From an uncultured Actinomycetes bacterium (GTDB lineage Bacteria; Actinomycetota; Acidimicrobiia; Acidimicrobiales; RAAP-2): a DNA stretch of 34,995 nt. The position numbers and the translations under genes are program-made. Shown here in pieces: positions 8,279-17,401 of this stretch (the first letter of the stretch is position 1; each line of letters starts with the position of its first letter). The stretch covers positions 1-34,995 of the forward strand of contig CAIQPR010000028.1 of assembly GCA_903873775.1 (NCBI GenBank). Reading direction: 5' to 3'. Below the pieces are notes generated by a model, which made no database searches, was not told the DNA's origin, and was given only the letters and a program-made list of their open reading frames with translations.

Positions 8279-9819
8279 CACTTCGGCTCCGTGCTCTGCT
8301 CAATCACGATGACGTGGTGGTTCACCGTGGGGGTGATCCGGTCCAGAACGGGCTTGGGGTAAACACCGAGCAGAACGATCAACACAATCAACGGCGCGAC
8401 AATCCACCGCTCGCGCGACGAGGCGTCGCTGATCTCCGCGTTCGCGCCTTCAGCCTGTCCGTGGAAGACCCGCTGGTAGGCCCACAACAAGTAGAGAGCG
8501 GCCAAGACCACGCCCAGTGTGGCCACCGTCGCCCACCACGTGTGTGTGCCGAAGGTGCCAATGAGGACGAGGTACTCACTCACAAACCCCGACAGACCGG
8601 GCAGGCCAATCGAGGCCAGCATCACGACCGTAAACAGTGCGGCCAGCACGGGGGCCGGTCGCTGGAGACCCGCCAGGTCAGAGATCTGCGCGGTGCCGCG
8701 ACGGTGCTCGATGAATCCGATGATCAAGAAGAAGGCGGCCGTGATGACACCGTGGTTGAACATCAACAACACCGCGCCGGTGATGGCGATCTTTGATCCT
8801 GAGGCCACACCCAGAATGATGAAACCGACTTGCGCGAGTGACGAGTACGCCACGAGGCGCTTCATGTCCTTCGACATGGCCGCGAGCGCCGACCCGTACA
8901 GAATGCCGATGACGGCCAGCGTCATCAGATACGGCTGGACAGTGTGGAGGGCTTCCGGCAGGAGGAAGATCCCGAATCGCAGCAGACCGTACGTACCCAA
9001 CTTGGCGAGCAGAGCCGAGAGGACCATCGAACCCGCGATGGGCGCTTCGGCGTACGCCAGCGGCGACCAGGTGTGGAAGGGGAAGATCGGGGACTTGACC
9101 GCGAAGGCAATCGCGAAGGCCACGAAGATCCACACGGCCGTGCCGTGGCTCAGCGTCGCGGACTGGAGGACGATGTAGTTGAACGTCAGGTCGCCGCCGT
9201 GTGCGTGCTGGTAGCTAAACGCCAAGTAGATGAGGCCCACCAGGAGGAATCCGGAGCCGAACAACGTGTAGACGAAGAACTTGAGCGCTGCGCGGGAACG
9301 TTCCTTGCCACCCCACTGGGCGATCAGGAAGTAGCTCGGAATCAACGTCAATTCGAAGAACAAGAAGAACTCGAGCAGGTCGAAGGACACAAAGCTGCCG
9401 ATCGTGGCCGTTGTCAGCAGCAACAGCCATCCCACAAATGCCGGCTCATTGCGACGCTCGCGGGCCCCGAGCAGCGCGAGGAGCACCACAATGGCCGTCA
9501 GCAGCACGAGGAAGAGGGACAGACCGTCCACCCCGACCTCGTAGGCGAGACCAAAGGAGCGAGCGATCACCCAGCGGTGCGCGAAGTCCAGCGTGGTGGA
9601 GATCGATCCCGGGGTGCATCCCTTCGTCGCGCACGGCAGAACGACCGTGTTGTGCCACGAGTACAGGCCGGTCACGATCGCCGCGAGCACGAGCTCGACC
9701 GACGCCGTCACCACACCCACGACAAACGCAGCCCCCGGCACCTTGCGCGACGCGACCACCGCAACTCCCCCGACGAGCGGGACGAGAAGCAGGACGTTGA
9801 TCCACCAGTAATTGTGCAT
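8278..9819 (-). CDS. nuoM: NADH-quinone oxidoreductase subunit M
   Basis: 513 residues from ATG 9819, which begins MHNYWWINVLL, a hydrophobic first helix; the open frame upstream of it is arginine-rich and lies over the small ORF. Antiporter-like proton-pumping subunit. The TM5 glutamate is E156 (FFLFFELTLIPSYFLI) and the channel lysine is K242 (AVKSPIFPFHTWSP). Two cysteines (C63, C68) lie in a predicted non-membrane segment between the first helices and could form a disulfide; this is inference. It starts 2 bases after the stop of the small nuoL-nuoM ORF. Confidence 0.96.
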   Translation of the reverse strand: MHNYWWINVLLLVPLVGGVAVVASRKVPGAAFVVGVVTASVELVLAAIVTGLYSWHNTVVLPCATKGCTPGSISTTLDFAHRWVIARSFGLAYEVGVDGLSLFLVLLTAIVVLLALLGARERRNEPAFVGWLLLLTTATIGSFVSFDLLEFFLFFELTLIPSYFLIAQWGGKERSRAALKFFVYTLFGSGFLLVGLIYLAFSYQHAHGGDLTFNYIVLQSATLSHGTAVWIFVAFAIAFAVKSPIFPFHTWSPLAYAEAPIAGSMVLSALLAKLGTYGLLRFGIFLLPEALHTVQPYLMTLAVIGILYGSALAAMSKDMKRLVAYSSLAQVGFIILGVASGSKIAITGAVLLMFNHGVITAAFFLIIGFIEHRRGTAQISDLAGLQRPAPVLAALFTVVMLASIGLPGLSGFVSEYLVLIGTFGTHTWWATVATLGVVLAALYLLWAYQRVFHGQAEGANAEISDASSRERWIVAPLIVLIVLLGVYPKPVLDRITPTVNHHVIVIEQSTEPK

Positions 9820-9821
9820 AC

Positions 9822-9980
9822 TCAGCCGACCCTCACCGCGACGTAGATGACCGCGGCAACGATGATGAGGCCGTAGAGGCCCCACTTCACCGTGCGCGCG
9901 ACCATCTTCGCGAAGAATCGCAGAACGAACAGCAGGACGATCGCAATGGCGATCGCGATCCAGATATCAGGATGATTCAT
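9822..9980 (-). CDS. Small two-helix membrane protein between nuoL and nuoM
   Basis: A 52-codon ORF, ATG 9980 to TGA 9824-9822, fills the gap between nuoL (stop at 9983) and nuoM (start at 9819) with only 2 bases on either side, exactly the spacing of a real operon gene. The protein begins MNHPDIWIAIAIAIVLLFVL, then a short basic stretch (RFFAKMVARTVKWG), then a second hydrophobic segment (LYGLIIVAAVIYVAV) ending RVG. The pattern is two TM helices joined by a positively charged, probably cytoplasmic loop. I do not recognise a family. Context suggests a complex I accessory or assembly peptide, which is inference. A GAGGT lies about 11 bases upstream of the ATG inside the end of nuoL. Confidence 0.72.
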   Translation of the reverse strand: MNHPDIWIAIAIAIVLLFVLRFFAKMVARTVKWGLYGLIIVAAVIYVAVRVG

Positions 9981-9982
9981 AC

Positions 9983-11854
9983 CTACCACGACCTCGAAGT
10001 CAAGAACACGACGAGCACCGCCAGAGCGGCCACCATCACCAATGCGTATTGACGCAGCAAGCCGGACTGCACCTTGCGCAGGCCCTCACCCGATCGTCGG
10101 GTCGCGACCGCGACGCCGGTGACCGCACCGTCAATGATCTGGGGCTCCACAACGTCGGCACCGAAGGCGGCCACCTGTTGCGCCGGGCGTCCGATCGTGG
10201 CGTCATAGAAATCGTCCCATCGCCACACGCGCTCGAGGAACGACGATTCGTACCGCGGCCAGGGCGACGTCGACTTCCACAGGGTGAATGCCGTGAGAAT
10301 GCCAATGATCGCCGCGATGACGTCCGCACTGGCGAGGCCGAATTGAGCCGCGGTTGATGCGTCCGGGGTACCGGGAGCGGCGGCCACCGAATTCGCGATG
10401 AAGTGGGCGATGGAGTCGTGGTGCACCCACGGAAGGTCGAGGATGCCACCGAGCGTCGCGGCGACCGCGAGGATCACGAGAGGCAGCGTCATGATCCACG
10501 GCGACTCGTGGGGATCGTGACCCGCGGTGATCTCACGGAATCGCTCCTCACCGCGGAATGTGAGAACGAAGAGACGACTCATGTAATAGGCGGTGAGGAT
10601 GGCGGTGATCAGTCCGAGCACCCACAACGGCTTCGAGTAGCCGTACACGTTGGTCAACACGTCACCCTTGGACCAGAAACCCGCGAACGGCGGAATGCCC
10701 GAAATGGCCAACCACCCAATGGTGAAGGTCGGGAAGGTCAGGGGCAGATACTTCTTCAGCGCACCCATCTTGCGGAGATCCTGCTCGCCGTTGAGGGAGT
10801 GGATGACCGAGCCCGAACCGAGGAAGAGCAGCGCCTTGAAGAACGCGTGGCAGACCATGAGGAAGATGGCGGCCGAATAAGCCCCGGCGCCGACCGCCAG
10901 CACCATGTAGCCAATCTGCGAGACGGTCGAGAAGGCCAGCACCTTCTTGATGTCCTTTTGGGAGGTGGCAATCGTGGCCGCCACGAAAGCGGTGATGCCA
11001 CCAATGATCGCGATCGTCCAACGTCCCGACGACGAGAGGGCGAGGACCGGCGACATGCGCACCAGCAGGTACACGCCGGCGGTCACCATGGTCGCCGCGT
11101 GGATCAGGGCGGACACGGGCGTCGGGCCCTCCATCGCGTCGGGCAACCAGTTGAACAGAGGGATCTGCGCCGACTTACCGGTCGCCGCGAGCAAAAGCGC
11201 GAGCACGGTCAAGGTCGCCGTCGTCGGCGTGAAGTCGTGCAGGCGACTGAAGATGGTTTCGTAGGTCAAAGAGTGCGTGGCGTGGAAGATCAAGAACATC
11301 GCCAACAACAGGCCCACGTCACCGACGCGGTTGTAGATGAAGGCCTTCTTCCCCGCCGAGGCGGCCGAATCCTTTTCGAAGTAGTAGCTCACCAGCCAGT
11401 ACGAGCACACACCCACGCCCTCCCAGCCGACGAAGGTCAGCAGGAGATTGTTCGAGAGCACGAGCACCAGCATCGAGAACACGAAGAGGTTCAAGTAGAT
11501 GAAGAACTTGTTGAAGTCCCGCTCACCGTGCATGTACCCAATGGAGTACAGGTGAATAAGAGCCGAGATACCGGTCACGAACAAACACATCGTGATCGAC
11601 AGCGGATCCACGAGCAGCGCGGCGTGCACGTCGAGCCCGCCCGTCGAAATCCACGTGAACAGGTTGACGGAGATCTCGCGCGACGAATCGCCGAGAAGTA
11701 GGAAGAACGCGATCACGGTGGCGACAAAAGAACCGGCCACGGCCGACGTCGCGATCCAGCCGTACGAGGGCTCCTTCAGCGAACTGCCGAATCCGAGCAT
11801 CGACAAGAAGCCGACCAACGGCAGCAGCGGAATGAGTAGTGCGACGTGTGACAT
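9983..11854 (-). CDS. nuoL: NADH-quinone oxidoreductase subunit L
   Basis: 623 residues, full length for NuoL. The distal antiporter-like subunit with the lateral helix. Seen: VDPLSITMCLFVTGISALIH near 82-101, E145 in FVGWEGVGVCSYWL, K227 in AATGKSAQIPLFNWLPDAM, and the following EGPTPVSALIHAATMVTAG. A long C-terminal amphipathic region ends in a last hydrophobic helix (ALVMVAALAVLVVFL). It follows nuoK by 1 base and precedes the small ORF by 2 bases. Confidence 0.97.
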   Translation of the reverse strand: MSHVALLIPLLPLVGFLSMLGFGSSLKEPSYGWIATSAVAGSFVATVIAFFLLLGDSSREISVNLFTWISTGGLDVHAALLVDPLSITMCLFVTGISALIHLYSIGYMHGERDFNKFFIYLNLFVFSMLVLVLSNNLLLTFVGWEGVGVCSYWLVSYYFEKDSAASAGKKAFIYNRVGDVGLLLAMFLIFHATHSLTYETIFSRLHDFTPTTATLTVLALLLAATGKSAQIPLFNWLPDAMEGPTPVSALIHAATMVTAGVYLLVRMSPVLALSSSGRWTIAIIGGITAFVAATIATSQKDIKKVLAFSTVSQIGYMVLAVGAGAYSAAIFLMVCHAFFKALLFLGSGSVIHSLNGEQDLRKMGALKKYLPLTFPTFTIGWLAISGIPPFAGFWSKGDVLTNVYGYSKPLWVLGLITAILTAYYMSRLFVLTFRGEERFREITAGHDPHESPWIMTLPLVILAVAATLGGILDLPWVHHDSIAHFIANSVAAAPGTPDASTAAQFGLASADVIAAIIGILTAFTLWKSTSPWPRYESSFLERVWRWDDFYDATIGRPAQQVAAFGADVVEPQIIDGAVTGVAVATRRSGEGLRKVQSGLLRQYALVMVAALAVLVVFLTSRSW

Positions 11855-11855
11855 G

Positions 11856-12161
11856 TCAGCCCTTCAACTCCGACAATTCATCCACCGCGGTGGACGAGCG
11901 GCGACGGAACACCGCGACAACGATGCCGAGGCCCACTGTGACTTCGGCGGCCGCGACGACCAGAACGAAGAACACCGCAGCTTGGCCGCCAATGTCCTTC
12001 AGGGAATGAGCGAACGTCACGAAGGTCAGGTTCACGGCGTTCAGCATGATCTCGATGCACATGAACATGATGAGTGCGCTGCGACGGGTCAGAAAACCGA
12101 AGGCTCCTACGCCGAAGAGCAGTGCCGCGACGATGAGGTACCACGAGGCCGGAATCGTCAT
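11856..12161 (-). CDS. nuoK: NADH-quinone oxidoreductase subunit K
   Basis: 101 residues with three TM helices, the normal size. The two membrane glutamates needed for proton translocation are present: E37 in MCIEIMLNAVNL and E73 in AAAEVTVGLGI. The start overlaps the nuoJ stop by ATGA, indicating translational coupling. Confidence 0.96.
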   Translation of the reverse strand: MTIPASWYLIVAALLFGVGAFGFLTRRSALIMFMCIEIMLNAVNLTFVTFAHSLKDIGGQAAVFFVLVVAAAEVTVGLGIVVAVFRRRSSTAVDELSELKG

Positions 12162-12727
12162 GCGTCCTCCCCGACGAGATCAAGACTGCGCTCCTTGCGC
12201 GCAAGGATGACCGCTCCGACCACCGCGATGATGAGGAGAGCGGACGTGATTTCGAACGCGTAGAGATAGGTGGTGAACACCGCGGTGCCGAGCGCCTTGA
12301 TGTTGTCATTGCCACCTTGGCTGGGAATCCCGTTGGTTGACGCGGACGACGCCCCGGTGACCCAGTGGGAGTGCGCCATCATCACCACCACGCCGGCGAC
12401 GGTGATGAGAACGCCGAGAGCCGCGAGCGGACGCTGACCGACGAGGGGTTCCCCGGTGTCAACATCGGGTCGGTCGACGCCCAAGAACATGATCACGAAG
12501 AGGAAGAGCACCACGATGGCGCCCGCGTACACGATGATTTCGACGGCGGCCAGGAAATGGGCGTCGAGTTCAATGAAGGCGATGGCGATGCCGAAGAAGG
12601 TCATGATCAAACTCAGCGCGCTGTGCACGGGGTTCTTCACGGTGATAACCAGAACCGCGCCCACCAGCATGAGGGCGGAGGCGACGACGAAGACAATGAC
12701 GTCGGGAATTGCGTAGGTGGCCAACAT
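12158..12727 (-). CDS. nuoJ: NADH-quinone oxidoreductase subunit J
   Basis: 189 residues from ATG 12727, which overlaps the nuoI TGA as TGATG; the codon just before it is a GTG (12730) that would also work. Five hydrophobic helices are seen, with the family segments NPVHSALSLIMTFFGIAIAF and EIIVYAGAIVVLFLFVIMFLG. It belongs to the membrane hinge region of complex I. The loop between the last two helices (about 105-145) is Ser/Gly/Asn-rich and longer than in many homologues. The stop overlaps the nuoK start. Confidence 0.95.
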   Translation of the reverse strand: MLATYAIPDVIVFVVASALMLVGAVLVITVKNPVHSALSLIMTFFGIAIAFIELDAHFLAAVEIIVYAGAIVVLFLFVIMFLGVDRPDVDTGEPLVGQRPLAALGVLITVAGVVVMMAHSHWVTGASSASTNGIPSQGGNDNIKALGTAVFTTYLYAFEITSALLIIAVVGAVILARKERSLDLVGEDA

Positions 12728-13500
12728 CACGACTTGTCCTTCGGTCCCCAGCGGTCCATCAGAGGTTCCGGCACCATGTCTTTGAGCTTGGCCAGTCGAT
12801 CCTTCATGGTGTTGCGGCCGAGCGGCACGTCCTCGGGCAGCAGGTGCTTGGAGAACGCGTCGCGCAACTGCTTGCTGCCCGTCGCGGCGTCGTCGCGCTC
12901 ACCGTTCTGCCCGGCCTCTCCCGCGCGGATGCCCACGCCCAGGTCGCCCGACCACTGCACGACGCCTTCGTACTCGGCGTTACCCGCCGGCGCCGTGGCG
13001 CGCATCCATCCGGAGGTCATGTCCGACTCACCTTCGCGCCAGTCCTCCCACGGCAGGCGTTGGGGTTGCCCGTTATCGTCCACCACGAGTTCGGCCTTGG
13101 TGTAGATCGCGTCCGCGCGGTTCGTGAAGGAGAACTCGAACATCTTCGACTCGGTGATGGCCTCCGTGGGGCACGCTTCGACGCACATGTCGCAGTGGAT
13201 GCAGCGGAGGTAATTGATTTCGTAGACGTAGCCGTAGCGTTCGCCGGGGCTGACCGGGTGGTCCGGCGGATTGTCGAGACCGCGCACGTAGATGCAGTCG
13301 GCCGGGCACACACCCGCGCACAACTCGCACCCGATGCACTTCTCCATGCCGTCTTCGTAACGATTCAGGACGTGGCGACCGTGCTGACGCGGCTGCTTGG
13401 GTCGCTTTTCCTTCGGGTAGGACGACGTCACGCGTGGACGCGAGAGGTGCTGGAAGGTCAGCTTGAAACCGTTGAAGAAACTGAAGGGCGAATCGGCCAT
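12727..13500 (-). CDS. nuoI: NADH-quinone oxidoreductase subunit I, long C-terminus
   Basis: 257 residues. Two classical 4Fe-4S motifs are complete: CIGCELCAGVCPADCIYV and CIHCDMCVEACPTEAI, which bind clusters N6a and N6b and carry electrons towards NuoB. The upstream basic segment (RPRVTSSYPKEKRPKQPRQHGRH region) is typical. After the second ferredoxin motif there are about 140 residues, of which roughly the last 90 (after SDMTSGWM) are hydrophilic and acidic/basic with no motif I recognise; E. coli NuoI is about 180 residues in total. The start shares one base with the nuoH stop (TAATG). Confidence 0.95.
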   Translation of the reverse strand: MADSPFSFFNGFKLTFQHLSRPRVTSSYPKEKRPKQPRQHGRHVLNRYEDGMEKCIGCELCAGVCPADCIYVRGLDNPPDHPVSPGERYGYVYEINYLRCIHCDMCVEACPTEAITESKMFEFSFTNRADAIYTKAELVVDDNGQPQRLPWEDWREGESDMTSGWMRATAPAGNAEYEGVVQWSGDLGVGIRAGEAGQNGERDDAATGSKQLRDAFSKHLLPEDVPLGRNTMKDRLAKLKDMVPEPLMDRWGPKDKS

Positions 13501-14756
13501 TAGTTTTCCTCCTCCCCGCTCTCCACGTCGCCGTCGGTCACCGCGCGCAACTTCTCGGCCGACATCGGGCGAGCGCCCACAACCGGCAGCACCGATTCCG
13601 GTCCCTGCTCGCGGGTGGCGCCAATCTCAAAAGAACGTGTCAGGGCGAGAGACGCCACGAGCACGAGCGCGGCCATCGCGAAGCCCCAGGACTTGTTGAC
13701 GAAGAATCCGGCGACCACGAGCATCCAGCCCAGGCTCAGCGGGATCAACCGCTTCCACCCGAAGGACATCAACTGGTCGTAGCGCATGCGCGGGAGGGCG
13801 GCGCGGAACCAGATGTAACAGAACGCGAACACGACCGTCTTGCCGAGGAACCAAAGAATCGGGAACACCCAGCGAATGTGCGGGATGTTGGGCACCCATC
13901 CGGCGGGACCGCCGAAGAACAAGGTCACCATGATCGCCGACATCGTGATGGTGTTCATGAACTCCGCGAGGAAGAAGAGGGCGAAGCGCAGCGACGAGTA
14001 CTCGGTGTGGAATCCACCGACCAGCTCGCTCTCAGCTTCCACCACGTCAAACGGCGGACGGTTCAATTCGGCGGTGATGGCGATCAGGAAGACGGCGAAG
14101 GGAACAAGTCCGAGGCGCAGCACATTCCAGTGCCACACGCCGTGCGCCTGCGCGGTCACGATGTCGTGCGTCGACAGGGAGCCCGTCGCGAGCACGATCG
14201 TCACAATCGTCATGCCGAGGGCGGCTTCGTAGGAAATCATCTGCGCACTCGCGCGCACCGAGGACAGCAACGGGTACTTCGATCCCGACGACCACCCGGC
14301 CAGCATCACGCCGTACACGGAGATGCCCGACATCGCGAGCAGCAACAAGATGCCGATCGGCGGGTCGGCGACCTGGAGGAGGAACGTGTGGCTCGCCACG
14401 GTCACCGTGCCACCCACGGGCACAATGGCGAAGGTCAGCAGCGCCGGGATGAGCGCCAAGTACGGCGCCAACTTGAAGACGAAACGATCAGCCTGATTGG
14501 GAATCAGGTCTTCCTTGAAGAACAACTTGATGCCGTCGGCGAGCGTCTGGAGAAGCCCGAAGGGACCCCATCGCTGAGGCCCGATGCGGCTCTGCATGTC
14601 CGAGATGAGCTTGCGCTCGAACCAAATCATCAATGTCACGGCACCCATTAGGGCGCCGAAGGCCACCAGAACCTTGATCGCGACGATCGCGAGAACCGCC
14701 CATCCCACGCCGTTGTCGTACAGCGGGTCGCCGGCGGCAAAGAGAACGAGGTGCAT
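13500..14756 (-). CDS. nuoH: NADH-quinone oxidoreductase subunit H
   Basis: 418 residues, with eight or so TM helices. It forms the quinone-entry chamber with NuoB and NuoD. Conserved loops are visible: RIGPQRWGPFGLLQTLADGIKL region near the N-terminus, ELNRPPFDVVEAESELVGGF with the acidic quinone-site loop, and FHTEYSSLRFALFFLAEF. The C-terminal 40 residues (after EIGATREQGPESV) are hydrophilic and end in a glutamate-rich tail, an extension beyond the membrane core. The start overlaps the nuoG stop as TGATG. Confidence 0.97.
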   Translation of the reverse strand: MHLVLFAAGDPLYDNGVGWAVLAIVAIKVLVAFGALMGAVTLMIWFERKLISDMQSRIGPQRWGPFGLLQTLADGIKLFFKEDLIPNQADRFVFKLAPYLALIPALLTFAIVPVGGTVTVASHTFLLQVADPPIGILLLLAMSGISVYGVMLAGWSSGSKYPLLSSVRASAQMISYEAALGMTIVTIVLATGSLSTHDIVTAQAHGVWHWNVLRLGLVPFAVFLIAITAELNRPPFDVVEAESELVGGFHTEYSSLRFALFFLAEFMNTITMSAIMVTLFFGGPAGWVPNIPHIRWVFPILWFLGKTVVFAFCYIWFRAALPRMRYDQLMSFGWKRLIPLSLGWMLVVAGFFVNKSWGFAMAALVLVASLALTRSFEIGATREQGPESVLPVVGARPMSAEKLRAVTDGDVESGEEEN

Positions 14757-17401
14757 CAGCGGGACTCCAAGCGGATCTCGGTGACGATGGCGTCCGCGTC
14801 GATCACGTAGGTGCCGACGACGTCGACCCCGTCGGTCGTGACGGTGTTGAGGTGCATCTCGGCGGTACCCCGCACGACGTCGTCGTCCACGCGGACCGTG
14901 ACGTCAAAGGAACCCCGCGGCGTCGTCGCGCGCACGACGTCGCCCGTCGTGACGCCGAGTCGGTTGAGGTCGTAGGAGTGTGCCGACACCACTGTCGCCG
15001 GAACAAGGGGACGCAGTGCGGCCGTGCCCTGCACCGCGTCGCCGCGGTCGTAGAGACGACGGGTCGCCACCACCCGGAGGGCGTAGGCGTCGGCGAGGGC
15101 GATGGACGGCACTGGCTGTTCGGGTGTGTCCGCCATTGTCACGGGCGCCAGCGCCGCGGTTGACGAGGCCACCGGCTCTTCGACAGCTCCCGCGCGCGGT
15201 GCGAGACCCACGAGGTCCGCGCTGCGGATACCGGGGAACGCGATGGGGTCGAGCGCGCGGCGCGGCGACGTAAGGTCCGCCCGTCCGACAACGCGACCTT
15301 CGACGGCACCCTCCGACACCACTGACGTCGCGGGATAGCCGGTAGTCGACTCGATGGCGACGCTGGTGGCCTCGACGGAGTCAAGACCCAACGTCTGGCC
15401 CAATTCTTCGGCGAGCTCGGACGCAATCGCGACGTCGGACCATGCGGCGCCCGGGGCGACCAACTTGGCCGCCACAGCGGTGACGCGTCCTTCGATGTTG
15501 GTCACCGTGCCGAAACGCTCGTGGGTGACCGATGCCGGCAGCACCACGTCCGCGGCGGCCGTCGTCGGACCACCGTGACCGGTCACCGCAATCACGCGGG
15601 CGGCCGCGAGTGCGGACGTCGCGAGGGCGCGATCCGGCACGTTGGCGAGCACGTCGCCGCCGAGAATCATCACGGCCGTCTGTTCGCCCGAGGTCAGTGC
15701 GCGCAATTGCTCGATCGTCGAACGTCCGCGCGCCCCGGCGGTGCGGCCGGGACGCAGTCCGGGCGCGAGCCCCATGTCGAGGGCTCCGAAAATGTTGCCG
15801 CGACGCAGGGTCGGCAGGAACCGCGCCTGCGGATATTCGGCGACGAAGGTGCGGATGGCCGACTCAATAACCGCCGCCGACTCGGCCGCGTTCGGTCGTC
15901 CGACGATGAACACCACGCCCTCGCCAGTGTCACCCAGCAGTCGGCGCGCGTCCTCAAGGTCCGCGTCAGAAAAGGCCGCGCCCTGGGGGTGCGTGCCCAA
16001 TTGTGCCAACGCGGAGGAGTCCCCGGCGATGGCGCGCGCCACGATGTGGGCTTCACCCGGACGCGTGGGAAGGGTGACGCGAGACAGCGAACGAAGGGAG
16101 TTCGCACCGGTGGCCAGTTCGATGATGTTCGTGCGCCCCTTGACGGCACTTTCGCGAAGACGCAGGAACAGAATCGGCAGTTCTTCGCGAAGGTCCCCAC
16201 TGAGTACCACCACGGTGCACGCGTGAGCGGCCTCGTCGATGGTGGCACGCGGAATCGCCGACAGCAGAACCGGGTCGAGCCCGTCGCCGTACTGAGCATC
16301 GATGTTCTCGGTCCCGACGACGCCGCGGAGCAGGCGCTCGAAGGCGAAGGCCCCCTCATTCGTCAGTGCGGCCCCACCAATGGCGCCAAAGCCGTCGGGC
16401 GACGTCGCCGTCGCCTCACGAATAATGCGAGCGGCCTCACCCAGCGCCTCTCCCCAACTCACGGGCACCAAGACGCCATCGCGGCGCACGAGCGGCTCGC
16501 GAATGCGCGAGGTCGGATCCGACACGTCGCCCGAGGTGTCCTCGGCGTCGATCGCGTCAATCACAAAACGACCTTTGTCGCACAACCAGCCGTGGTTCAC
16601 CGGGTCGGAATCGACACCGAGCACGCGCGTCAAGCGGTTACCCGAGGACTGCACCGCCACGCGACACCCGACCGCACACGTCGTGCAGGTGCTCTCGACC
16701 TGATCGAGGTCCCAGGGTCGCGCCGCGAATCGGTAGGGCTTCGCGGTCAGCGCGCCCACCGGGCAGATCTGCACGGTGTTGCCGGAGAACACCGAGTCGA
16801 AAGGTTCGGTCGGGAATGGGGCAACCTCAATCTGGTCACCACGTCCGGCGAAGTCAATGGCCGCGTCGCCCGCCACTTCGGCGGCGAATCGCGTGCAGCG
16901 CGAGCACTGGATGCAGCGCTCGCGGTCGAGCAGGACGAGCTCGCCAATGGAGATGGGCTTGGCGAAGTGACGCTTCTCCTCAATGAAACGGGTTTCGCCC
17001 GAACCGTGCGCCAGGGTCTGGTCCTGCAGAGGGCACTCTCCGCCCTTGTCGCAGACCGGACAGTCGAGCGGGTGGTTGGCGAGAAGGAATTCGAGAACGC
17101 CGTCTTGGGCCTTCTTCACTTTTTCCGAGTCCGTCGTGACGACCATGCCGTCGGTGCAGCCGACAAAACACGAGGGCTGCAACGTGGCGCCGCGAGGTCC
17201 GTCCACTTCGACAAGACACATCCGGCAGACGCCGACGGACTCCATGCGCGGGTGGTAACAGAAGCGCGGAATGTAGGTGCCGGCACGCTCGGCCACTTCA
17301 ATCAGCATTTCGCCGGGCTGAGCCTCCACGGCTCGTCCATTGACCGTCACGGTCACGGTGGTGCGGGTCTCGGTCGAATCAGCCATGGGTGCATCCATCA
17401 T
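14756..17401 (-). CDS. nuoG: NADH-quinone oxidoreductase subunit G
   Basis: 881 residues from ATG 17401; ATG 17386 (beginning MADSTETRTT) is an equally reasonable start and reduces the overlap with nuoF from 23 to 8 bases. Iron-sulfur ligands in order: N1b 2Fe-2S (CYHPRMESVGVCRMC, then PSC), the His/Cys N5 site (HPLDCPVCDKGGEC), N4 (CIQCSRC with a distal ICPVGAL), and N7 (CTTCAVGC with a distal WLCDKGRF), a cluster kept in only some bacteria. A molybdopterin-oxidoreductase-like domain follows (about 290-700), then a divergent C-terminal domain resembling the Mopterin-binding beta-barrel (AHSYDLNRLGVTTGD). It belongs to the NADH-input arm. Confidence 0.96.
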   Translation of the reverse strand: MMDAPMADSTETRTTVTVTVNGRAVEAQPGEMLIEVAERAGTYIPRFCYHPRMESVGVCRMCLVEVDGPRGATLQPSCFVGCTDGMVVTTDSEKVKKAQDGVLEFLLANHPLDCPVCDKGGECPLQDQTLAHGSGETRFIEEKRHFAKPISIGELVLLDRERCIQCSRCTRFAAEVAGDAAIDFAGRGDQIEVAPFPTEPFDSVFSGNTVQICPVGALTAKPYRFAARPWDLDQVESTCTTCAVGCRVAVQSSGNRLTRVLGVDSDPVNHGWLCDKGRFVIDAIDAEDTSGDVSDPTSRIREPLVRRDGVLVPVSWGEALGEAARIIREATATSPDGFGAIGGAALTNEGAFAFERLLRGVVGTENIDAQYGDGLDPVLLSAIPRATIDEAAHACTVVVLSGDLREELPILFLRLRESAVKGRTNIIELATGANSLRSLSRVTLPTRPGEAHIVARAIAGDSSALAQLGTHPQGAAFSDADLEDARRLLGDTGEGVVFIVGRPNAAESAAVIESAIRTFVAEYPQARFLPTLRRGNIFGALDMGLAPGLRPGRTAGARGRSTIEQLRALTSGEQTAVMILGGDVLANVPDRALATSALAAARVIAVTGHGGPTTAAADVVLPASVTHERFGTVTNIEGRVTAVAAKLVAPGAAWSDVAIASELAEELGQTLGLDSVEATSVAIESTTGYPATSVVSEGAVEGRVVGRADLTSPRRALDPIAFPGIRSADLVGLAPRAGAVEEPVASSTAALAPVTMADTPEQPVPSIALADAYALRVVATRRLYDRGDAVQGTAALRPLVPATVVSAHSYDLNRLGVTTGDVVRATTPRGSFDVTVRVDDDVVRGTAEMHLNTVTTDGVDVVGTYVIDADAIVTEIRLESR

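Noticed and set aside
10403-11701. Plus-strand 432-codon open frame antisense to nuoL
   Set aside because: His/Arg/Glu-rich shadow of nuoL; no family features and no initiation signals.
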